Shown: positions 33,971 to 44,230 of the stretch, piece after piece
Numbering within the stretch: position 1 is the stretch's first letter
Layout of the letters: each line of letters opens with the position of its first letter
Origin: Bryobacterales bacterium
Lineage (GTDB): Bacteria; Acidobacteriota; Terriglobia; Bryobacterales; Bryobacteraceae
Assembly (NCBI GenBank): GCA_003164035.1
Contig: PLRS01000162.1
Span: 62,001-126,000 of the forward strand
Length of the DNA stretch: 64,000 bases
Direction of reading: 5' to 3'
The notes under the pieces: model-generated
Told to the model about the DNA's origin: nothing
Seen by the model: only the letters and a program-made list of their open reading frames with translations
The model's database searches: none
Made by a program: the position numbers and the translations under genes

Positions 33971-35155
33971 CTAGCTTCTCGTCAGAAAAATCGGCAGGCC
34001 CAGCTTGCGATCGTAGGTGGGCCGGTAGCGGTCGGTGTTGTACATGGTCGCGATCTCCACCCGGCGCGGCCCCAGCTTCGGGTCGGGAATGGCGACCAGC
34101 GCGTAGCGCCCTTCGTTGATGGCGGTCATCAGGCCGTGTTTGCCGTCTTCAATGGCGTCCATGGCCATACCGGCAAAGGTCGAGCCCACCATGCGGTCGA
34201 CGAAATCGGCGCTGCCCGAGCGAAGGTCGTAGGTCAAGTCGCTGACGATGGTCTCGTCGCCGGTCTTGGTCTTGATCTCGTTGCTCAGGTCCTCGGCCAC
34301 GCTCATCTTTTTGCGGTGCCCGAAAGCATCCGCCTCGCCGTATTCTTTCACCTGGTAGCCTTCCCACTCCGCGCCCTCCGACAAAATGCAGAGCGCGTAA
34401 TTGCTGGGATTATTGCGCTTGTCGGTGACCAGCAGGTCGATCAGGTGCGGCAGGCTCACCTTATATTCCGGGATGCAGCAGCGCACGCTGGTGACGTAGG
34501 CGGTGTAGAGCGCCGTATAGCCGGCATCGCGTCCGAAGACGCGGAACAGGCCGATGCGCTCGTGCGAGCCGACCGTGGTGCGCTGGCGCTCGATGGCGTC
34601 CATGGCGCGGGTGATGGCGGTGGAAAAGCCGATGCAATACTCGGTATTCCGCACGTCGTTGTCCATGGTCTTCGGTACGGCCATGACCTGCACGCCGCGG
34701 CGATCGAGCTCGGCCGCGTAGCTTAGCGTGTCGTCGCCGCCGATGGCCACCAGGTAGTCCAGCCCCAGCACCTCGATATTGGCAAGCACCGCCGGCGTCA
34801 CGTCGAAAACCTTGCTGGTGACGCCTTTCTTGGTGCTTTGCTTGACCTCGAAAGTCTGCCCTTCCAGAACCGGGGGCAACTTCCCCATTTTGGACGGATT
34901 GGTCCGCGAACTGTGCAGATACGTGCCGCCGGTGCGGTCGATGGTGCGCGTGTTCTCCGTGTTGAGCGGCAGAATATAGCGCGCGCGGCTGGCGGGATCC
35001 TGCAGATTGACGTGCGTCAGGCCCTCCCATCCGCGGCGGATTCCGACGACTTCGTATCCGATCGCGACCGACCGGTATACCACCGATTTGATGACCGAAT
35101 TCAGGCCGGGAACGTCGCCGCCGCCGGTAAGAATGCCGATACGCTTCGCAGGCAT
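33971..35155 (-). CDS. 6-phosphofructokinase, pyrophosphate-dependent type by motif
   Basis: The protein (394 residues) phosphorylates fructose 6-phosphate in glycolysis. It keeps the PFK motifs: GILTGGGDVPGLN at 8-20, GGDDT at 139-143 and PKTMDND at 161-167. In ATP enzymes these read GGDGS/T and PGTIDND; the second aspartate of GGDD and the lysine of PKT are the residues known to favour pyrophosphate as phosphoryl donor. So PPi use is likely, and then the step would be reversible. Length and insertions fit the long bacterial PFK group. It is a single gene, starting at ATG 35155. Confidence 0.88.
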   Translation of the reverse strand: MPAKRIGILTGGGDVPGLNSVIKSVVYRSVAIGYEVVGIRRGWEGLTHVNLQDPASRARYILPLNTENTRTIDRTGGTYLHSSRTNPSKMGKLPPVLEGQTFEVKQSTKKGVTSKVFDVTPAVLANIEVLGLDYLVAIGGDDTLSYAAELDRRGVQVMAVPKTMDNDVRNTEYCIGFSTAITRAMDAIERQRTTVGSHERIGLFRVFGRDAGYTALYTAYVTSVRCCIPEYKVSLPHLIDLLVTDKRNNPSNYALCILSEGAEWEGYQVKEYGEADAFGHRKKMSVAEDLSNEIKTKTGDETIVSDLTYDLRSGSADFVDRMVGSTFAGMAMDAIEDGKHGLMTAINEGRYALVAIPDPKLGPRRVEIATMYNTDRYRPTYDRKLGLPIFLTRS

Positions 35156-35281
35156 GAGTGCTCCTCTAAATTAGGGAAAGTGGTCTTTCTCTCTGAAACA
35201 TCTCATTATATTTGATGGCGCGGCGCTTGGTACTCCTGCTGCCCTGGAATTTTCCCTCCGTGGAAAGATGGCGCGGCCGTT

Positions 35282-35695
35282 TCATGGAATCAGGCGTAGC
35301 TTTTTCCCATGGGCCAGACGGAGTACGCCAAAGTCGCGCCGGTCCAGGGTGAACATCGTTTCAATCCCGTCACGGTTTGCCAGGTGCGCCAACGATGCGT
35401 CGGCAAACTGTATTCCCAAGCTTTCATACTTGGCGAGTATCGCCGTAATGCCGGGAAGATCCGTCTCGCCCAGGGGAACAAGCTCAAACGGTTGGCGATG
35501 GAAGGAAGATAGGAGTTTCCGGATCGCCTGGGGGTATGCGCGCAACAGCCATGCCGCCTCGGTAATCACGGGCCAACAAGTCAGCAAAGGCCCCCTGATG
35601 CGATGAAGTTGCCCGACACACGCCTCATGGTGTTCGTCGGATTCGAGCAGTATGGCCACGATCGGGCCGGTATCGACCAGCACCTGGCCGGTCAA
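35282..35695 (-). CDS. PIN-domain ribonuclease toxin (VapC type)
   Basis: The 137-residue PIN domain has the acidic residues for metal binding: D8 in VLVDTGPIVAIL, the glutamate in TEAAWLL, the aspartate in QFADASLAHLA and the last in FTLDRRDF. VapC toxins cut tRNA or rRNA. It follows the ribbon-helix-helix antitoxin gene with an ATGA overlap (35692-35695). All catalytic positions look intact. Confidence 0.88.
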   Translation of the reverse strand: MTGQVLVDTGPIVAILLESDEHHEACVGQLHRIRGPLLTCWPVITEAAWLLRAYPQAIRKLLSSFHRQPFELVPLGETDLPGITAILAKYESLGIQFADASLAHLANRDGIETMFTLDRRDFGVLRLAHGKKLRLIP

Positions 35696-35943
35696 GAGCC
35701 ACCGAATCCCTCAAAGTACTTTGGGTTCGTGCTGAGGTCCCGGATTGTTCCCTTCACCGCCCCAATCAATCCAGCCTTTTTCGCATGTTCGTACGCGGTA
35801 AGGGAAGCCTCCTCGGCTGCGAGTTGGAACTCCACCGCGCCGCGAACCAGATCGGACTCGCGCGTTCCACCACGCCGCGCAGCGGCCTTAAGGCGACTGC
35901 GCATCTCAGGGGAAAACCGCACCGTAATCCGCTGGTCTTTCAT
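35692..35943 (-). CDS. Ribbon-helix-helix antitoxin of the PIN toxin
   Basis: The protein (83 residues) begins with an RHH motif, QRITVRFSPEMRSRLKAAAR, and TRESDLVRGAVEFQL, followed by a toxin-binding tail. Such antitoxins bind their own promoter, so autoregulation is likely. It starts at ATG 35943. Confidence 0.8.
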   Translation of the reverse strand: MKDQRITVRFSPEMRSRLKAAARRGGTRESDLVRGAVEFQLAAEEASLTAYEHAKKAGLIGAVKGTIRDLSTNPKYFEGFGGS

Positions 35944-36046
35944 ATGTGCCTGTCCGACATTCTATCAGATCTGTCCGACGTCAATGTGCTTCGCGGCTGT
36001 ACCTGGCCGGTGGCCGTAGGCGCTTTGCAGGCTAGGCGCGCCAACC

Positions 36047-37459
36047 CTACCGCTTTTCGCGCGCGCCGATCAGCTCTTCGATGTTCACCAGTTCGGTGGG
36101 ATAATCGCCGGTGTAACAGGCGTAGCAATACTCGTGGCGCTCGTCGGCCACGGCCCGGCGCAGGGAGGCTAGGGAGAGATAGCCCAGGCTGTCGGCTTCC
36201 ACGAAGCGACGGATTTCCTCGGGAGTGTGGTTGGAGGCGATCAGCTCGCCGCGGTTGGGCGTATCGACGCCGTAGAAGCAGGGCGAAATGGTGGGCGGGC
36301 AGGAGATGCGCAGGTGTACTTCGCGGGCACCGGCCTGGCGCACCATGCGCACGATCTTGCGGCTGGTTGTGCCGCGCACGATGGAATCGTCCACCAGCAC
36401 CACGCGCTTGCCCTGGAGCAGATGCCGTACCGGATTGAGCTTGAGCTTGACCCCGAAATCGCGGATCGCCTGGGAAGGTTCGATGAAGGTTCGCCCGATG
36501 TAGTGGTTGCGGATGAGCGCCTGGCGATACGGCAACCCGCTTTCCGAGGCGTAGCCGATGGCCGCGGCCACGCCGGAATCGGGCACCGGTACGACCAGGT
36601 CGGCATCGGCGGGCCATTCGCGCGCCAGCAGCCGGCCGAGCTGCTCGCGCGATTCGGCCACGGCGCGGCCGAATACGATCGAATCCGGGCGGGCGAAATA
36701 CACGTGCTCGAAGACGCACTGCGCCCGCGGCTGCTCCGGCGCCCAACGTTCCCGCGTCAGACCCTCCGGACCGACGCTCACCATTTCGCCCGGTTCGACT
36801 TCGTGCAGATAGACCGCGCCGATCAGGTCGAACGCGCACGTCTCGGAGGCGAAGACGTAGCAATTGCGGTGGCCGGAAACTTCCATTTCGCCCACCGCGA
36901 GGGGCCGGAAACCATGCGGATCGCGGGCCACAATCACCCGGTTCTCGGCAAGAAATACCAGCGAAAACGCCCCTTCCAGTTGGAGCAGCGCATCCCGCAG
37001 GGCGCCGGTCATCGTGCGCTCGGAGGAGTGCGCCATCAGGTGCAGAATCACTTCGGTATCGCTGGACGCCTGAAAAATGGACCCGCGCCGCCCCAACTCC
37101 GTCCGCAACTCGCCCGCGTTGGTGATGTTGCCGTTGTGGGCCACCGCAATTTTGCCCTTGTTGCACACCACCGAAAACGGCTGCGCGTTCAGCAGCACCG
37201 TATCGCCGGCGGTGGAATAGCGGGTGTGGCCGATGGCCGCTTCGCCCGGCAGCGATTTCAGCACCGGGCTGGTGAAGATATCGGCTACGTGCCCCATCGA
37301 CTTATGGGTGAATATCTGCCCGTTGTGGGCAGTGCAGATGCCGGCGCTTTCCTGGCCGCGGTGCTGCAGCGCGTACAGCCCCAGATAGGCCATCTTGGAA
37401 GCTTCCGGATGGCCGTAGATGGCCACTACCCCGCATTCGTCGTGAAACTTATCGAGCAT
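36047..37459 (-). CDS. purF: Amidophosphoribosyltransferase
   Basis: The enzyme catalyses the first step of purine synthesis, PRPP plus glutamine to phosphoribosylamine. The N-terminal nucleophile cysteine is C9 in [16 protein letters not shown], so a short propeptide must be removed, as in the B. subtilis-type enzyme. The glutaminase domain is about 9-240, and the PRPP-binding loop [13 protein letters not shown] is in the C-terminal half; cysteines in [17 protein letters not shown] fit the iron-sulfur ligand region. The start at 37459 comes one base after the purL stop; ATG 37471 (four residues more) is possible. It is the last gene of purQ-purL-purF. Confidence 0.94.
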   Translation of the reverse strand: MLDKFHDECGVVAIYGHPEASKMAYLGLYALQHRGQESAGICTAHNGQIFTHKSMGHVADIFTSPVLKSLPGEAAIGHTRYSTAGDTVLLNAQPFSVVCNKGKIAVAHNGNITNAGELRTELGRRGSIFQASSDTEVILHLMAHSSERTMTGALRDALLQLEGAFSLVFLAENRVIVARDPHGFRPLAVGEMEVSGHRNCYVFASETCAFDLIGAVYLHEVEPGEMVSVGPEGLTRERWAPEQPRAQCVFEHVYFARPDSIVFGRAVAESREQLGRLLAREWPADADLVVPVPDSGVAAAIGYASESGLPYRQALIRNHYIGRTFIEPSQAIRDFGVKLKLNPVRHLLQGKRVVLVDDSIVRGTTSRKIVRMVRQAGAREVHLRISCPPTISPCFYGVDTPNRGELIASNHTPEEIRRFVEADSLGYLSLASLRRAVADERHEYCYACYTGDYPTELVNIEELIGAREKR

Positions 37460-37460
37460 C

Positions 37461-39671
37461 TTAGCCCACATATTTGCCGAGTCCGCCGGCGTGCGCCGCT
37501 TGAAGTTCGGCCAGGTCCCAGCAGCCCAGCGTCATCCCGCGCTGCCGGATTTCGAGCTCCGATTCCATGGTGACGCCCACCACCGGCGCGGGCACTCCGT
37601 GTGCCGACGCAATCGTCGCCACCGCCGCCGGTTGCGCCGTGGAGAGCAGAATCCGCGAAGGAGCTTCGTGAAACGCCAGCATCTCCGGTCGCAGGTCGCT
37701 ATCGAGATCCACCTGCGCGCCGACACCCTCCGGCCCGAGGCAGCACTCCGCCAGCGCCACCGCCAGGCCGCCATCGCTGATGTCGTGCGCCGATTCGGCC
37801 AGTCCCGCCGCGGCGACCTCCCGCATCGCCGCCTGCACCCGCTTTTCCAGCTCCATGTCGAGCGCCGGCGGCAGGCCCCACAAATCGCCGGCGATCTCCT
37901 TTACAAATTGCGAGCTGCCGAAGCGCACCTCGTCGCACACGCCCGGTCCGCCCAGCAGCACCACGACGCGGCCGGGATTGCGGAAGGCAATCCCAAGCGG
38001 CTGCGCGGTCGGCATCAGTCCCACGATCCCGAGTACCGGGGTGGGATAAATGCCCTCGCCCAAAGTTTCGTTGTACAGGCTGACATTGCCGCCGGTAATC
38101 GGCGTCTCGAAGAACTGGCACGCCTCGGCAATTCCTTCTATCGCTTCCACAAGCTGGGCCATGATTTCGGGCCGTTCCGGATTGCCGAAATTCAGGCAAT
38201 TGGTGGCGGCCACCGGCAGCGCGCCCACGGTGGACAGGTTGCGGCAGCTCTCGGCCACCGCGAGGCGGGCGCCTTCGCGCGGGGAAAGGTAGGTGTAACG
38301 GCCATTGCCATCGAGCGAAATCGCCACCGAACGGCCGGTCTCTTTGATGCGAACGATGGCCGCATCCGCTCGCTCCGGCCCGGCAATCGTATTGGTGCGC
38401 ACCTGGTAATCGTACTGCTGCCAGATCCAAAGCTTGGAACAAAGGTCGGGCGCCGCCAGGAGCGCCGGCAGAGATTTCTGCACGTTAGGCTCGGTCGGCA
38501 GCTCCGGCCGCCGCGTGACCTCGGGCGGAGCGGTGTGCGGGCGGTCGTAGAGCGGCGCTTCGTCGGCCAGCTCGCGGTTGGGAATCTCGGCCACCGTGGC
38601 TCCGTGCTCCCTCACTCGCAGCTTGCCATCGCCGGTGACGGTGCCAATCTCGACCGCTTCCAATCCCCACTTGCGGAACACCCGGTAGACTTCGTCTTCG
38701 CGGCCGCTCTCGGCCACCAGCAGCATCCGCTCCTGGCTCTCCGAAAGCATGATTTCGTACGGCGTCATGCCGGTTTCGCGCTGCGGCACGCGGTCCAGCT
38801 CGATCTCGATGCCCACCTCGCCGCGGCTGCCCATCTCGCACGTCGAGCACGTCAAACCCGCCGCGCCCATGTCCTGAATGCCCACGATGGCGCCGGTCCG
38901 CATGGCTTCGAGACAGGCTTCCAGCAGCAGCTTCTCGAGAAACGGATCGCCCACTTGCACGTTAGGCCGTTTCTGCTTCGATTCCTCGGTGAATTCCGCG
39001 CTGGCCATGGAGGCGCCGTGGATGCCGTCGCGGCCCGTGCGCGCGCCCACGTAAATTACCGGATTGCCCACCCCCGCCGCCTTGGCGTAAAACACGTCCT
39101 CTTTACGGCACACCCCCAGCGCAAATACGTTCACCAGCGGATTGCCGTCGTAGCAAGGCTCGAAAATGCATTCGCCGCCCACCGTGGGAACACCGAAACA
39201 ATTGCCGTAATGCGCGATTCCCGCCACCACCCCGCCCAGGATTCTGCGGTTGCGTGCCCCGGTCGAGGGCGAATCGAGGCGTCCGAAACGCAGCGAATCC
39301 AGCACCGCGATGGGCCGCGCGCCCATGGTGAATATGTCGCGCAGAATGCCGCCCACCCCGGTGGCCGCGCCCTGGAACGGCTCGATGAAGCTGGGGTGAT
39401 TGTGGGATTCGATCTTGAAGGCGATCACGTATCCCGAGCCGATATCGATAATGCCGGCATTTTCGCCCGGTCCCTGCACCACCAGCTTGCCGCGCGTCGG
39501 CAGCTTCTTCAGGTGCAGCCGCGAGCTCTTGTAGGAGCAATGCTCGCTCCACATCACACTGAAGATGCCGAGTTCGGTGTAGCTGGGCTCGCGCCCCAGA
39601 ATGGCGACGATTTTTTCGTACTCGGCGGCCGTGAGCTGGTGCTGGACGATCAGATCCGCGGTGATCGTCAC
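37461..39671 (-). CDS. purL: Phosphoribosylformylglycinamidine synthase, large subunit
   Basis: This is the small-type PurL (736 residues) of the PurL-PurQ-PurS complex, turning FGAR, ATP and ammonia into FGAM. Family sequence is clear: [20 protein letters not shown] at the start, the ATP-binding [22 protein letters not shown]-like region beginning near residue 90, and [20 protein letters not shown]. The start is GTG 39671 overlapping the purQ stop (GTGA); the longer open frame upstream lies inside purQ. The ammonia comes from PurQ, which is next to it. Confidence 0.95.
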   Translation of the reverse strand: MTITADLIVQHQLTAAEYEKIVAILGREPSYTELGIFSVMWSEHCSYKSSRLHLKKLPTRGKLVVQGPGENAGIIDIGSGYVIAFKIESHNHPSFIEPFQGAATGVGGILRDIFTMGARPIAVLDSLRFGRLDSPSTGARNRRILGGVVAGIAHYGNCFGVPTVGGECIFEPCYDGNPLVNVFALGVCRKEDVFYAKAAGVGNPVIYVGARTGRDGIHGASMASAEFTEESKQKRPNVQVGDPFLEKLLLEACLEAMRTGAIVGIQDMGAAGLTCSTCEMGSRGEVGIEIELDRVPQRETGMTPYEIMLSESQERMLLVAESGREDEVYRVFRKWGLEAVEIGTVTGDGKLRVREHGATVAEIPNRELADEAPLYDRPHTAPPEVTRRPELPTEPNVQKSLPALLAAPDLCSKLWIWQQYDYQVRTNTIAGPERADAAIVRIKETGRSVAISLDGNGRYTYLSPREGARLAVAESCRNLSTVGALPVAATNCLNFGNPERPEIMAQLVEAIEGIAEACQFFETPITGGNVSLYNETLGEGIYPTPVLGIVGLMPTAQPLGIAFRNPGRVVVLLGGPGVCDEVRFGSSQFVKEIAGDLWGLPPALDMELEKRVQAAMREVAAAGLAESAHDISDGGLAVALAECCLGPEGVGAQVDLDSDLRPEMLAFHEAPSRILLSTAQPAAVATIASAHGVPAPVVGVTMESELEIRQRGMTLGCWDLAELQAAHAGGLGKYVG

Positions 39672-40342
39672 GCCGCCACCGCCTGTCCCGCGCGCAGCAT
39701 CGATTGGAATACGGCGAGGCCGTCGGAAGACCCCATCAGCGGCTCGGTGGCGCGCTCCGGGTGCGGCATCATCCCCATCACGTTGCGCTCGCGGTTGAGC
39801 ACGCCGGCGATATCGCGCAACGAGCCGTTGGGGTTGTCCAGGTAGCGGAAAGCAACCCGGTCTTCGGCTTCCAGTTCGTCCAGCGTACGCTCGTCGGCGT
39901 AGTAGCGGCCTTCCCCGTGCGCGATGGGCAGCCGGAGACGCCGGCCGCGCTCGGCCGCGCAGGTGAACGGCGAATTGGCCGTCTCCACCCGCAGCGTCAC
40001 CGGCCGGCAGATGAATTTCAACCCGCGATTGCGCACCAGCGCGCCCGGCAGCAGCCCAGCTTCCACCAGAATCTGGAATCCGTTGCACACGCCCAGCACC
40101 AGCCCGCCCGCGGCCGCGAACTTCTTCACCGCGTTCATCACCGGCGAAAACTTGGCGATGGCGCCGCAGCGCAGGTAATCGCCGTAAGCAAAACCGCCCG
40201 GCAGAATGACTGCGTCCAGATTGCCGAGCGACGACTCATCGTGCCAGATATATTCAACCGGCTGCCCAAGGTTTTGACCCACCGCGTAAAACGCGTCGTG
40301 GTCGCAGTTGCTGCCGGGAAAAACAATGACTCCGAATCTCAT
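39668..40342 (-). CDS. purQ: Phosphoribosylformylglycinamidine synthase, glutaminase subunit
   Basis: The 224-residue class I glutaminase feeds ammonia to PurL. The nucleophile is C86 in LGVCNGFQ and the other triad residues are H194 and E196 in [26 protein letters not shown] opens the protein. It is the first gene of the purine operon; no purS gene, the third subunit of this PurL type, lies directly before it (the 216 bases upstream hold a palindromic repeat and then a gene on the other strand). Confidence 0.95.
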   Translation of the reverse strand: MRFGVIVFPGSNCDHDAFYAVGQNLGQPVEYIWHDESSLGNLDAVILPGGFAYGDYLRCGAIAKFSPVMNAVKKFAAAGGLVLGVCNGFQILVEAGLLPGALVRNRGLKFICRPVTLRVETANSPFTCAAERGRRLRLPIAHGEGRYYADERTLDELEAEDRVAFRYLDNPNGSLRDIAGVLNRERNVMGMMPHPERATEPLMGSSDGLAVFQSMLRAGQAVAA

Positions 40343-40407
40343 GATGACTAACGGGGGATGGCCTTTTTAGTGTAGCAAAGAAGAGCGGGACGACACACCG
40401 CCGTTCC

Positions 40408-40471
40408 GGGCAACCGCTCCCTCGCGGCACTCGTAACCGAGCCGCGACCGTGAGGGAGCGGTTGCCGCGGC
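40408..40471. repeat. Dispersed ACCGCTCCCT repeat, inverted pair
   Basis: GGCAACCGCTCCCTCGCGG faces GAGCCGCGACCGTGAGGGAG and CGGTTGCC on the other side, so the pair folds into a long hairpin upstream of purQ. It could end transcription, but its relatives elsewhere suggest a mobile or structural repeat. Confidence 0.85.
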
Positions 40472-40549
40472 TATACCGCGAAATCCCCAAATCGGTTAAC
40501 GAGGCGTCGGCTGCTTGCCTTATAGAGGTGGCAACGCACCGCGAGGTAG

Positions 40550-41154
<605 letters not shown>

Positions 41155-41298
41155 GGGGCCGGCCACCCGGACGCGAAGGGAGCGGCGTTCAGGGGAGGAA
41201 TCGCTGGGAGCCGTTGGGGAGAAATCCATCCAACAATCTGGCCGGGGGGGGACCGTTCCCGGTTCCTCCCAGCTAAGGTTCCGACCTACGATAAAGGA

Positions 41299-41982
41299 AT
41301 GGCACGTACCCGGACTCTGCTCGTCAACATCCGAAAACTCGATCGTCAGGGCGGGGTAGGTCTGATTGTGCTGCGCCTGATGATGGCCTGCAACGACCTC
41401 ACGACGGCCAACCAAGCCCTTGGAGCCTGCCTTGAGGACAAGTGCGAAAAGACCGCCTGCATCCGGCGTGGCGCCACGATGTACTTCGTGCGCCTGCAGA
41501 TGGCACATCTCCATGAAGCTCTCAAAATCGTGGCCGAGATCCGTGGCTATCAGAGTCTGCTGGGGCTAATTGACGATTGCCCCGGCGGAACGTCTGACCG
41601 CTTCGCCCAACTGCTGTCCTTCGCAGACGGAGGCGCGCTCCGGGGCGATTTCAAGAAGTACGTTAAGCTGGTCCGGGACAAGGTTACCTTTCACTACGAC
41701 AGGGAGAAGATTCAGGCAGCTCTGAGTGACCGCGCTCGGCGAAGAGGCGACGCGCCCCACCTGATGACAGTAGCGGACGACATTCGTCGGGCTCGCTTCC
41801 AGGTCGCGGATGACGCCGTTGACACGCTCGTATGTCACCATGTCTGGGGGATTGCACCGGGTGCTGATACGCATATTGAAGCTGACCGAATAGCAAACTT
41901 CGGCTTCAGGATCTACAAAATTTTCCTTGAATTTGCTTCGACCTTCATCGAGCGTTACGTCGAGAAGAACGCAGCTTCCTGA
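41299..41982 (+). CDS. Hypothetical protein, possibly HEPN-like
   Basis: The 227-residue protein is helical and soluble, without a recognised family. KLVRDKVTFHYDREKI contains an R-x5-H arrangement like the catalytic motif of HEPN ribonucleases (Rx4-6H), placed between predicted helices as in HEPN proteins. The start at 41299 is close to an AAAGGA; later starts are possible. It follows the DUF433/DUF5615 toxin pair by 144 bases, which suits a toxin-like role, but the motif alone is weak. Confidence 0.45.
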   Translation: MARTRTLLVNIRKLDRQGGVGLIVLRLMMACNDLTTANQALGACLEDKCEKTACIRRGATMYFVRLQMAHLHEALKIVAEIRGYQSLLGLIDDCPGGTSDRFAQLLSFADGGALRGDFKKYVKLVRDKVTFHYDREKIQAALSDRARRRGDAPHLMTVADDIRRARFQVADDAVDTLVCHHVWGIAPGADTHIEADRIANFGFRIYKIFLEFASTFIERYVEKNAAS

Positions 41983-42065
41983 ATAGACCGGTGATTCGGA
42001 GGCCGGTCTCGCCGCACTGAGATGGATTCGTGAGGACGACCCCGATCCGGCGGCCGGGGGAACGT

Positions 42066-42121
42066 GGGGACGGAACGTTTTCAGCGATACGAAGCTCTTA
42101 GAAAACGCTCCGTCCGTCCCC
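42066..42121. repeat. Imperfect inverted repeat, possible terminator
   Basis: GGGGACGGAACGTTTTC at 42066-42082 pairs with GAAAACGCTCCGTCCGTCCC ending at 42121, leaving an 18-base loop. It lies between the convergent HEPN-like and dienelactone hydrolase genes, the expected place for a bidirectional terminator. Confidence 0.6.
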
Positions 42122-42180
42122 AACTTCACCCGGCGGGGACTGCGGAAACCGTCGCGGCACAAGCTCGGATGAGTCGGTAT

Positions 42181-43044
42181 TCACCCCAGAGCTTTTTCGT
42201 ACAGCACGAGCAGCCGGCTCCATGCCTTCTCTGCCTGTGGCTCGTTGTAGACCTGCGAATCCGGAGGGCACCAGCCATGCGCGGCGCCGGCGTACACCTC
42301 GATTTCCGCGGGCAGGTTCGCCTTCTCGAACGTCTCTTTCAGGACGGTCTTGTCGTTGGGCGCCCGCGCGTCGTCATTGGCCGCTATCGCTATCAGGAAC
42401 TGCGCCTTGCTCTTGGCGGCCTGAAGGTGCGGGCTGTTTGGCTGATCGGTCACCAGTCCGCCGCCATGGAATGAGGCAACTGCTCCGACGCGATCCGGCA
42501 CCGCGGCCGCGGTGCGAAACGCAATCGGGCCGCCCATGCAATAGCCCTGTGTGCCGATCTTCCGATTTCTCGCAACGGACGATTGCCCGTCCAGCCACCC
42601 GACGAACGCTTTCGCATCCGTCATGTGCGTGGTCTCGTTCAGACCTCGCGCCAGCGGCATCAACTCCTGGATTGGAGTGGCGCCGCCGGCTGCCGCGGTC
42701 GGAGCTTTCTTCACCCGGTAGAAAGGATTCACCACCAGCACCGAATAGCCCGATTCGGCCAGCCGTTTCCCCATATTGCGGAACGCCGGCCGCAGCCCGA
42801 AGATGTCCGGCCACATCAGCACGCCCGGAGCCGTGCCGCTCGCCGGATGCGCGAAGTAGCAGTCCGCGGTGCCGTCCGGCGTGGTTACGTTCACGTCCGA
42901 TTCGGTCACCGTAACCGCGTTGGCGGCTCGCGGCAGCATCATGGCGACGCCCGCTCCCAACAGGACGCCGAATTGCTTCCGTGTCACCAGACCGCGACCC
43001 TCGTACTCCTGCCGGTCCTGTTCAAAATGATCCTGATCGCACAT
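42181..43044 (-). CDS. Dienelactone hydrolase family protein, exported (Tat-like signal)
   Basis: The protein (287 residues) is an alpha/beta hydrolase of the DLH family. Its catalytic triad is C169 in GTQGYCMGG, the aspartate in AANDDARAP near 224-225 and H256 in YAGAAHGWCPP. A twin-arginine-like stretch before a hydrophobic segment, RGLVTRKQFGVLLGAGVAMM, ends in AANA at about 43, so export is likely. Substrates of exported DLH proteins are mostly unknown. Single gene. Confidence 0.85.
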   Translation of the reverse strand: MCDQDHFEQDRQEYEGRGLVTRKQFGVLLGAGVAMMLPRAANAVTVTESDVNVTTPDGTADCYFAHPASGTAPGVLMWPDIFGLRPAFRNMGKRLAESGYSVLVVNPFYRVKKAPTAAAGGATPIQELMPLARGLNETTHMTDAKAFVGWLDGQSSVARNRKIGTQGYCMGGPIAFRTAAAVPDRVGAVASFHGGGLVTDQPNSPHLQAAKSKAQFLIAIAANDDARAPNDKTVLKETFEKANLPAEIEVYAGAAHGWCPPDSQVYNEPQAEKAWSRLLVLYEKALG

Positions 43045-43289
43045 ATTCCCTCCTCATCGCCGCGTGGTTGCCTATCGCGCTATTATACATACTCGTTCGC
43101 GGCGTCCGAGATTCCTTGCCCGCGCCGCATAAGAGAGTTGGCTGCCAGGCGGAGCCGCCCATAGACGCTACTATGGATGGATTTCGTTGGGCTTTCTATT
43201 TCCATGTTGCCAAACTCGTCAAGGGGCGCCCGTGCCACCGGTGCCCCTTTTCATTCGTCCCGGTGGGCGCGCGCCGGCGCGCCGGAGTG

Positions 43290-43410
43290 AGTCACATACT
43301 TTCAAAATATTTCTTACCCCTTCCCTCCCAGCCCCTTACCGCCAATTCGTGCCTTTGCCACCCCTCGTTTTTCCCCGCTCCGCCGCTATCGTGGAATCGC
43401 AAGCATCCTT
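43290..43410 (+). repeat. Conserved upstream segment of HTH/SEC-C gene, copy 2
   Basis: The segment matches 13440-13565 (CAAAATATTTCTTACCCCTT, CCTTACCGCCAATTCGTGCC, CCACCCCTCGTTTTTCCCCG, CGCTATCGTG). In the rest of the 366-base gap from 43045 I see no gene, only a GC-rich palindromic stretch at about 43260-43280. Confidence 0.75.
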
Positions 43411-43998
43411 ATGTTTATTCTGAATCCCCCACAACTCAAGGTCATCGACGCCCTGTCCAATGGCGCCTCTCTGACCGACGCCGCCGCCCAAGCCGGCATC
43501 CATCGCAATACCATCTCCCACTGGCGCCGCAATTCCCCCGATTTCCGCGAGGCATTAGCCATCACCCGCTACGACCGTGCCCTCCTCTACCGCGACCGCG
43601 CCGTCGAACTGGCCGATCTCGCCTTCGAAACCCTCCGCGCCGTCCTCACCGATCCAAAATCCTCCCCCTCCACCCGCCTCCGCGCCGCCATCTTCATCAT
43701 CGACAAAGTCTCCACCCCGCCCAAGTTCGAAAAGGAAGAACCCGCCAACCTGGACGACATGGTCGCCGCCATGGAGGAGGCCGCCGAAGCCGCCTCTGCC
43801 CAGCAATCGCCCGCCGATGCACAAAATTGCACAACCGTGCCCAACGAACCCGTCTCCCAGATGCACAATTCTGCACAAAAGCCCGAAACCTACCGCCGTC
43901 CCGAACCCAAAATCGGCCGTAACGAGCCCTGCCCCTGTGGCAGCGGCAGGAAATACAAACATTGCTGTCTCGGCAAGTCCTCAGCCGCTGCCGCCTGA
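43411..43998 (+). CDS. HTH and SEC-C zinc motif protein, copy 2 (intact)
   Basis: The 195-residue protein has an N-terminal helix-turn-helix ([20 protein letters not shown]), a conserved helical middle ([39 protein letters not shown]), a variable linker with [20 protein letters not shown], and a C-terminal SEC-C motif, [18 protein letters not shown], which binds zinc through three cysteines and a histidine/cysteine as in SecA. The HTH is of the homeodomain-like type found in transposases and phage terminase small subunits. A frameshifted paralogue with matching upstream DNA is at 13566, so it is a multi-copy family. Start ATG 43411. Function unknown; a DNA-binding role is inferred. Confidence 0.75.
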   Translation: MFILNPPQLKVIDALSNGASLTDAAAQAGIHRNTISHWRRNSPDFREALAITRYDRALLYRDRAVELADLAFETLRAVLTDPKSSPSTRLRAAIFIIDKVSTPPKFEKEEPANLDDMVAAMEEAAEAASAQQSPADAQNCTTVPNEPVSQMHNSAQKPETYRRPEPKIGRNEPCPCGSGRKYKHCCLGKSSAAAA

Positions 43999-44230
43999 CA
44001 GCCGTATTTCTCCCGGTTCCGCAGCCTCGGGAGAGTTCGGCGATTCGTCTCGGCGCCCGCTTTCGTTCGATTGGGAGACTCCCTTTTGTGACGCGATTCT
44101 CTGTTCGCCGACGCCGCGCGACATACCCGGTCCGAGCGCAAGCGTCCCGGCCCACCGTCCCCGCGGCGCCGAGCGCAACCCGCTCCACAACTGCAATCCG
44201 AACCGGGCAATTGCTATAGTCGGAGAAAGC

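Noticed and set aside
37491-39845. A 784-codon plus-strand frame opposite purL, and a similar one opposite purF
   Set aside because: Antisense shadows of high-GC genes with clear family motifs on the other strand.
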